The notes below the pieces were generated by a model, which made no database searches, was not told the DNA's origin, and was given only the letters and a program-made list of their open reading frames with translations. DNA of 57,364 nucleotides, taken from positions 1 through 57,364 of the forward strand of contig CAIOOA010000304.1 in assembly GCA_903859815.1 (NCBI GenBank), given 5' to 3'. The stretch comes from an uncultured Methylococcaceae bacterium. GTDB lineage: Bacteria; Pseudomonadota; Gammaproteobacteria; Methylococcales; Methylococcaceae. Positions 51,932 to 57,364 of the stretch are shown piece by piece. The first letter of the stretch is position 1. The number at the start of each line of letters is the position of its first letter. The position numbers were made by a program, and so were the translations under genes.

Positions 51932-52723
51932 ATGGATCGAATGGATAGTCAAACACTACGCTTGGTATTAGCCGTCGCCGGTGCCATCATCATCTTAGGC
52001 GTTTATGTCTGGGGGCGTTATAAGAAAAAGATGCTGGATTTTGTCAACCAGCGCGGAGAATATGATGAGTTGGAAGGCGAGGATGATCCACCCGAATATG
52101 ATGATGTGTCCAAACCAGCCAAGGCTGGCTTTTACAGCGGCAAGTTGGGGAAAAAGGACATTGACCCGCCAATCACCTTGGATGAACCGGATGGTGAAGA
52201 CCTTGACTTGGTTATGGAAAGGCCAAAACCGCCCGTCCATAAGCCGATTTCACCAGAAACGACTCATAGACCTTCGGCCCCGGAAACTTCTCGCAGGGAG
52301 CAGCCTAGAACCGATCCTTTGGGAGCGCCCTTCCTGATTCAGATCAGCGTGGTTTCCAAGACGGAGTTCTTCAATGGTTTGCAACTGCGCGATGCCTTGG
52401 ACGATTTACGCTTGATTTACGGCGACATGGGAATCTACCACCGCTATGACCGCGAGTACCGTGTCCCCTTGTTCAGTGTTGCCAGTTTGGTGGAACCCGG
52501 AACCTTCCCCATCAAAGACATGGAAAATTTCGAGTGTCCCGGCGTAGTGCTGTTTTTCCAACCCCCTCAAGTCGATGACCCTTTGGAAGTATTCGATGAC
52601 TTGGTTGGCACTTGCCACGAACTGGCAATGCGCTTGGGCGGTGTCGAATGGGACGAAAAACGGCAACCGTTGACCTTGGAAAAAATTAATCACATGCGTT
52701 CAAGGTTGCAGGAGGCTTATTAA
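51932..52723 (+). CDS. zipA: Cell division protein ZipA
   Basis: 263 residues. One N-terminal membrane helix (LRLVLAVAGAIIILGVYVW), then a charged/Pro-rich linker and a C-terminal FtsZ-binding domain (FLIQISVVSKTEFFNGLQLR, VPLFSVASLVEPGTFPI, CPGVVLFFQPPQVDDPLEVF). ZipA tethers FtsZ to the inner membrane. The frame opens at 51908 inside smc, but ATG 51932 after GAGGTATT is the better start. The smc-zipA order is common; ligA, often third, is missing here. Confidence 0.93.
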   Translation: MDRMDSQTLRLVLAVAGAIIILGVYVWGRYKKKMLDFVNQRGEYDELEGEDDPPEYDDVSKPAKAGFYSGKLGKKDIDPPITLDEPDGEDLDLVMERPKPPVHKPISPETTHRPSAPETSRREQPRTDPLGAPFLIQISVVSKTEFFNGLQLRDALDDLRLIYGDMGIYHRYDREYRVPLFSVASLVEPGTFPIKDMENFECPGVVLFFQPPQVDDPLEVFDDLVGTCHELAMRLGGVEWDEKRQPLTLEKINHMRSRLQEAY

Positions 52724-52937
52724 GGGCTGGAATCAGCCCGGATGGAGCCAGTTCTGAGCGAAGTTGAACATAATCTCCCTTGGTTATTGAACGCTTGAAA
52801 AAAAACATCATAGAAAAAATCCAACCCTGACTTAATTTGGTGGAAAACGGGTAACACTAAGCCATTAAGAAGTTGGCAATCAGGTACAACTTAACCCTCA
52901 GGGGATTGTTCGGCATAAACTTCAGCTAGGAGTTGCA

Positions 52938-54800
52938 ATGACCAACGATGACTTTGATCAACTGGTGTCCAAACTCGAAGGGCTGGCCCGTCGCAACCCC
53001 GGTGGTTATAAATTGCGTGTATTGCTATTGGCGATGCTAGGCAATGCCTACCTAGGGCTGGTGTTCATTCTCGTAGCCGCCATCTTCTTGGTTTTACTGA
53101 TTTCCATCAAGACGCTAGGCGCTCTCGCACTGAAGTTGATTGTGGTAGTGTGGCTTTTCCTGTGGATGATATTAAAGTCCCTATGGGTCAAAGTCTTGCC
53201 GCCTTCAGGTATGGCAATACGCGCCCATGAAGCCCCCGAACTGTTTGCGATGATCCATGAACTTTCTACCAAGCTCGGCGCACCTCATTTTCACCACGTA
53301 CTGGTGACCGAGGATTTGAATGCCGGTGTGGTTCAAATCCCTAGGCTTGGCATGTTTGGCTGGCATAAAAATTATTTGCTGCTTGGCTTGCCGTTGATGA
53401 AATCCCTAACCGTCGATCAATTCAAGGCGGTTTTGGCGCATGAATTTGGGCATCTCGCCAAAGGCCATGGACGCTTGTCGAATTGGATTTACCTTCAACG
53501 CTTACGTTGGAGCCGTTTGATGGGGCAGTTGGAGTCCAACAAAAGCAAGGGCAGTTTCTTGTTCACCCCCTTCCTCAACTGGTATGCGCCTTATTTTAAT
53601 GCTTATTCGTTTCCCTTGGCCCGTGCCAATGAATACGAAGCCGACGCAACCTCAGCCCGGCTCACGTCCCCTCGCACGGCAGCCGAAGCGCTGACCAATG
53701 TGGATGTGGTCAGCAGCTATATCAGTGAATATTACTGGCCACAAATCTACAAACAAGCGGATGACCTCCCGAAGCCCAACTTCGGGCCTTTTGCCGGCAT
53801 GGGCGACCGTTTCGCCCTTGAACTCGACCAGAACCGCACTAAAACTTGGCTGGAACGGGCGTTGACCAATCAAACCACCTCAGCCGACACTCACCCCGCA
53901 CTGTCAGACCGTCTGCAAGCCATAGGCGAAACGCCGCATCTTAACCCGCCCGAACCGGGGCAAGCAGCCGATCAATTGCTAGGCAAGGCACTCGCCGCCA
54001 TCACCGAAAATTTTGACCGTAATTGGCTAAAAACTATTGAGCCAGCTTGGCAGGAGCGGCATGAACAAGTGCAAGAAAGCCGCCGACGGCTAGTCGAGCT
54101 TGAACAACAATGCATAGACAACCATAAGCTTGCGCCAGAGTATGCTTATGAAAGAGCCAAACTCACCGAAACAGTGGGCAATGATGCCGATTCTGCGCTA
54201 GACCAGTTTCGAGCCTTGCTCAATGATGCGCCCGATAGTGCCTTGTTCAATTTCAGCGTGGGCATACGCTTACTGGCCCGTGATGATGAGTCAGGTTTTG
54301 AACTGATCGAACAGGCGATGAGGCTTGACGAAGAAGCCTCCGTCAATGCTTGTGAAGTTTTGCGTGATTATTGCTGGCGTCACGGTCGCCAAGAAGAGGC
54401 CCTACTTTGGCACAATCGCTTTCTCGAAAACACCCAAAAAAGCCAATTTGCCGAAATTGAAAGGAATGAGTTGCTACCGAATGACCCTCTCGACCCTCAC
54501 GGTTTGACTGAAGACCAGCTTGTCCAATTGCAAACTGAATTGAAATCGGTTGTGGGTCTGCGCAAAGCCTATTTGGTCAAAAAGCGAGTCCGCCATTTTC
54601 CCAACCGTCCGTTCTACGTATTAGCCTACACGGTCACTGCCAGATTCCGTTTACACAGCAAACGCAAGGCAGTCAAGATATTGCAAAGGATCAAACAAGC
54701 GGTCGAGTTTCCGGGCGAAACCTTAATCATCAATGCCGAGGGCGGAAATGCACGGTTTGAGCGCAAGTTTGCAGGAGTTGAGGGGGCTAGGATAGTTTGA
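52938..54800 (+). CDS. M48 family metallopeptidase, membrane-bound
   Basis: 620 residues. Two N-terminal membrane helices (YLGLVFILVAAIFLVLLISI and ALKLIVVVWLFLWMILKSLW) precede the peptidase domain with VLAHEFGHLAKGHG (HExxH zinc site) and ARANEYEADATSARL (downstream Glu ligand). The C-terminal 270 residues are helical and TPR-like (LDQFRALLNDAPDSALFNFS, EEALLWHNRFLE). Probably a membrane quality-control protease; the substrate is unknown. It lies where ligA would often follow zipA. Confidence 0.9.
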   Translation: MTNDDFDQLVSKLEGLARRNPGGYKLRVLLLAMLGNAYLGLVFILVAAIFLVLLISIKTLGALALKLIVVVWLFLWMILKSLWVKVLPPSGMAIRAHEAPELFAMIHELSTKLGAPHFHHVLVTEDLNAGVVQIPRLGMFGWHKNYLLLGLPLMKSLTVDQFKAVLAHEFGHLAKGHGRLSNWIYLQRLRWSRLMGQLESNKSKGSFLFTPFLNWYAPYFNAYSFPLARANEYEADATSARLTSPRTAAEALTNVDVVSSYISEYYWPQIYKQADDLPKPNFGPFAGMGDRFALELDQNRTKTWLERALTNQTTSADTHPALSDRLQAIGETPHLNPPEPGQAADQLLGKALAAITENFDRNWLKTIEPAWQERHEQVQESRRRLVELEQQCIDNHKLAPEYAYERAKLTETVGNDADSALDQFRALLNDAPDSALFNFSVGIRLLARDDESGFELIEQAMRLDEEASVNACEVLRDYCWRHGRQEEALLWHNRFLENTQKSQFAEIERNELLPNDPLDPHGLTEDQLVQLQTELKSVVGLRKAYLVKKRVRHFPNRPFYVLAYTVTARFRLHSKRKAVKILQRIKQAVEFPGETLIINAEGGNARFERKFAGVEGARIV

Positions 54801-54846
54801 CAAATCAACCCCGTGATGGTGGTTTCTGGCGAGATATTACGAAATG

Positions 54847-56241
54847 TCATCTTTTCTTAAAATGGTTCAATAAAGTCAACATCGCCGCAGCCTTGTGGTA
54901 ACACTCTTGGTATTCCTTTTCCGAGTCCGAATCGACCGTGATACCACCGCCCGCATAAAAGCGGATGCACTGGTCGGAATGAACTAGGGTACGGATGGCG
55001 ATATTACTATCCATATTGCCGTCATAACCAATATAGCCGATGGAGCCGCAATAAATACCGCGCCTATGCGGTTCCAGTTCCTCAATGATTTCCATGGAGC
55101 GAATCTTGGGTGCGCCGGTGATGGAACCACCGGGAAAGCAACCACGCAACAAATCCAAGGCATGTTGTCCTTTCGTCAATTGTCCGCGTACCGTGCTAAC
55201 CAGATGGTGGACGGTGGCATAGCTCTCCGTGGCGAACAAATGCGGCACATGCACGGAGCCGGGCTGGCAATTCTTGCCGATGTCATTGCGCAACAAATCG
55301 ACTATCATCAAATTTTCCGCCCGATCCTTGAGGCTTTCTTGCAGTGCTTGCAGACTGTACATGTCTTCTTCGGGGTTTGGCGAACGCGGACGGGTACCTT
55401 TGATCGGCTTGGTTTCCACCACCCCGTCTGTGACTTTCAGAAAGCGTTCTGGCGATGAACTCAATACCTGCACCATGGGAAAGTCCAAGAATGCGCTGAA
55501 CGGCGCAGGATTGATGTGGCGCAAGGTTTCATAGGCCGTCCAAGGGTTACCCTCACACTTGGCGGAAAAACGTTGCGCCAAATTCACTTGGTAGCAATCG
55601 CCTTCGTGTATGTAATGTTGAATGCGTCGAAATGCCTCGGCATAAAACGCCCTGTCCATATTGGACTGGGTATCTTGCAAAATGCTAAAACTCTCGTGAG
55701 GCCAGTTGATGATCGGGATTTGGCTGAAGGCATGGCACAAATGCGGCCAGCGAGCTAAAGTGGCAGGGTCGCGCCCCAGCCCCACCAACCAAGATTTACG
55801 ATCCACATGGTCCACCACCACGGCCCAATCGTAAATGCCAACGACCATGTCGGGGATGTTTTCCTCGTCAGCGGCAAGAGACGGCAATTTTTCCAATCGT
55901 CTAGCCAAATCATAGGCAAAATAACCAATCGCCCCACCAAAAAATGGCAGATTAGAATCTGAAGCGGTTTCCACCACATCCCCAAGCGCCTGCTTGACCA
56001 GTTCAAATGGGTCTTCTTCAGAAAATCTAAGCCCCTCCCGATGGCGGATTTCAGTCACCTTGCCTTGGGTGACCAAGGTGCAGTAAGGGTCAGCCGTAAT
56101 GATGTCAAAACGGCCTTGCCGACTATGCGGAAAACCGCTATCCAAAAAGACAGCCCAACTGCGTTCAGCCCAAGGCATGAAAAGCGCGGCACTGTCTTCG
56201 AAATAAGGCAGTTCTTCATATTTTGGCTTGTGTTCAGGCAT
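54847..56241 (-). CDS. pabB: Aminodeoxychorismate synthase component I
   Basis: 464 residues. KPIKGTRPR shows the PIKGT lysine typical of PabB (TrpE has PLAGT). DLLRNDIGKNCQPGSVHVP, LRGCFPGGSITGAPKIRSM and YCGSIGYIGYDGNMDSNIAI are the chorismate-binding core. With PabA and PabC it makes p-aminobenzoate for folate and, in methylotrophs, for tetrahydromethanopterin. Its ATG 56241 overlaps the stop of the C1-transfer gene by 8 bases (ATGCCTGA), so the two are translated as a pair. The longer frame from 56265 is not needed. Confidence 0.93.
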   Translation of the reverse strand: MPEHKPKYEELPYFEDSAALFMPWAERSWAVFLDSGFPHSRQGRFDIITADPYCTLVTQGKVTEIRHREGLRFSEEDPFELVKQALGDVVETASDSNLPFFGGAIGYFAYDLARRLEKLPSLAADEENIPDMVVGIYDWAVVVDHVDRKSWLVGLGRDPATLARWPHLCHAFSQIPIINWPHESFSILQDTQSNMDRAFYAEAFRRIQHYIHEGDCYQVNLAQRFSAKCEGNPWTAYETLRHINPAPFSAFLDFPMVQVLSSSPERFLKVTDGVVETKPIKGTRPRSPNPEEDMYSLQALQESLKDRAENLMIVDLLRNDIGKNCQPGSVHVPHLFATESYATVHHLVSTVRGQLTKGQHALDLLRGCFPGGSITGAPKIRSMEIIEELEPHRRGIYCGSIGYIGYDGNMDSNIAIRTLVHSDQCIRFYAGGGITVDSDSEKEYQECYHKAAAMLTLLNHFKKR

Positions 56242-57283
56242 GGGACTGCCTCGCCAAGCAGGCAACCGCCAAGGCGGGGGCGCAATCCGCTAGATGAAAT
56301 TCTGATGTAGGCAAAGGTTTAGGGTACAAATCGTCAAAGTCCAAGTAAGGGTGTCCGAGTCTTTGTGCTAATTCTTGCACTAGAAAGCGTCCTACGCCAG
56401 CACCAATGATAGGAGATTGTCCATTAAGCAACCCTCGCGACAAATGTCTCATGCTGGCAGCCATGAGACATTCCAATTGCTTTTCTCGAAAATAGGCCGC
56501 AAGCTGTTTCCATGCCACCTGTTGCGCATGATCCATGTCCAGTCCTAATAGTCGGGCAATCCGCCTAGCGCTGGCAATGACCGATTTTTCTCCGCCATCT
56601 GCTGTTGGTGTTTGATCGGCGTGTTCCGACAATTCACCGGTCAGGCGATAGACATCCGCCGTGGTGGCGAAATGTTCCGCCATTAAGCCGATCCACTCAC
56701 CCTCAAACGGAGCCGTTTTGGTCAGTGCCATTAAGGATGTCCGCACCACGCCGCAATAGGCCAATTCTCCATGGCATAGCCGCTCAAAATCGGTATACCC
56801 TTGCAGCATAACCCTCCCATGGCGCAAAACCAAAAAATCGGTTGTAGTGCTGCCTATATCGACTAAAAGCCCAAGATCAAGCTTGGAGGCAGCATATAAA
56901 CCCGTCGCAAGCCAGTTTGCCGAAGCTATGGAGGGAACGTCCTTGACTTGCACTTGTCCGGCAGGCAAAAACCCGTTGAAACCAGCAAATATAATGACAT
57001 TTTCTGAAGGCACATGCTCGGCTAGGGCATTAATCAGCCCGAACACGCCTTCTACGCGATTATTGAATACATCAGCCAGTTCCCCCGTCATGGTGACAGC
57101 ATGAAAACACGTGTCGGGGGGCTGCCATTCGTCCAAGATGGCGCGAATCGCGGTGTGGAAATAGTCTAAGCCCAACCAAAGCGGACAGGGTTTTTGGGCG
57201 ACCGACACGACTACACCTCCTCCCATTGCCACTGCTTTCAGATGAGCGCCGCCAATATCCCAACCCATGTATTCAATCAACAT
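56234..57283 (-). CDS. H4MPT-linked C1 transfer pathway protein (hydantoinase/oxoprolinase-like)
   Basis: 349 residues of the family found beside H4MPT genes in methylotrophs and methanogens. YMGWDIGGAHLKAVA is an ASKHA phosphate-1 motif; LDLGLLVDIGSTTTDFLVLR is phosphate-2; and LNGQSPIIGAGVGRFLVQEL the adenosine region. It is thought to act in C1-carrier biosynthesis, probably as an ATP-dependent ligase or kinase, but the exact reaction is not known to me. It is the best clue that this organism uses H4MPT-linked formaldehyde oxidation. ATG 57283 with AGGA upstream is used. Confidence 0.85.
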   Translation of the reverse strand: MLIEYMGWDIGGAHLKAVAMGGGVVVSVAQKPCPLWLGLDYFHTAIRAILDEWQPPDTCFHAVTMTGELADVFNNRVEGVFGLINALAEHVPSENVIIFAGFNGFLPAGQVQVKDVPSIASANWLATGLYAASKLDLGLLVDIGSTTTDFLVLRHGRVMLQGYTDFERLCHGELAYCGVVRTSLMALTKTAPFEGEWIGLMAEHFATTADVYRLTGELSEHADQTPTADGGEKSVIASARRIARLLGLDMDHAQQVAWKQLAAYFREKQLECLMAASMRHLSRGLLNGQSPIIGAGVGRFLVQELAQRLGHPYLDFDDLYPKPLPTSEFHLADCAPALAVACLARQSHA

Positions 57284-57364
57284 CGTGTCGTCCTAGGTCA
57301 ATTTCGATAGCCTGGGGCATGGAAGTCGAAAGCGACGGTAATTGATGAGTAAAAAGTAGATTGA
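57273..57364 (-). CDS. Possible C-terminal end of upstream gene (partial)
   Basis: A minus-strand frame open from the window edge encodes about 29 residues ending IEIDLGRHDVD, stop at 57275-57273. It overlaps the next gene's start by 11 bases, as in tight operons. It is too short to identify; a short gene starting at its internal ATG is equally possible. Confidence 0.35.
   Translation of the reverse strand, partial: NLLFTHQLPSLSTSMPQAIEIDLGRHDVD

Overview
The window looks like chromosomal DNA of a gammaproteobacterium, most likely a methane- or methanol-oxidising member of the Methylococcales. The main reason is the gene at 56234-57283, an ASKHA-like protein of the family named for the tetrahydromethanopterin (H4MPT)-linked C1 pathway. 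It overlaps pabB, which makes the p-aminobenzoate needed for H4MPT and folate. The taxonomic call is an inference. The housekeeping genes (dnaA, dnaN, rpoZ, spoT, recG, smc, zipA, hrpA, queF) are ordinary gammaproteobacterial types. No rRNA, tRNA or CRISPR array was recognised.

Layout. 1-3.9 kb is a toxin-antitoxin cluster: a DUF5615/DUF433 pair cut by the window edge, a HigBA-like pair, an unknown gene, a second DUF5615/DUF433 pair and a decayed mqsRA pair. 4.1-9.0 kb is one 1640-residue autotransporter. 9.1-13.1 kb holds a class II aldolase, a RodZ-like protein, a DUF4124 protein and a DUF3422 membrane protein. 13.2-17.1 kb is hrpA. 17.3-21.4 kb holds small envelope or periplasmic genes, a truncated flavin-binding gene and a cyclase. 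21.6-24.3 kb has a secreted repeat protein and an ELM1-family gene, flanked by two inverted copies of a MITE-like element. 24.4-28.5 kb, read leftwards, is dnaA-dnaN-HD protein-FAD oxidoreductase, with no recF or gyrB.

Divergent from dnaA is a lone [NiFe]-hydrogenase large-subunit gene of the HoxH type (28.8-30.25 kb). Its probable maturation protease lies at 35.3-35.8 kb. Between them is about 5 kb of AT-rich accessory DNA with a PD-(D/E)XK-like protein, a two-gene module containing a HEPN-like protein, duplicated small coiled-coil genes, a truncated RelE/ParE toxin, a Uma2 remnant, several structured repeats and a 42-bp-period tandem array.

35.9-37.7 kb is a three-gene lipoprotein operon (CsgG-like, DUF4810, DUF799). 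38.1-40.6 kb holds an aldehyde dehydrogenase and two small exported proteins. 40.8-45.9 kb is rpoZ-spoT-ridA-recG. 46.4-47.8 kb is an AT-rich gene of unknown function. 47.9-54.8 kb has queF, smc, zipA and an M48 peptidase. 54.8-57.4 kb is the pabB/C1-transfer operon, read leftwards.

Overall, core replication, stringent-response and segregation genes alternate with accessory pockets rich in toxin-antitoxin fragments and small palindromic repeats. No clear new defence or metabolic system is proven. The strongest candidates for something undescribed are the HEPN-containing two-gene module between direct repeats (31.3-32.7 kb), the heptad-encoding tandem array (33.8-34.1 kb) and the MITE-like element with matched 13-bp ends.
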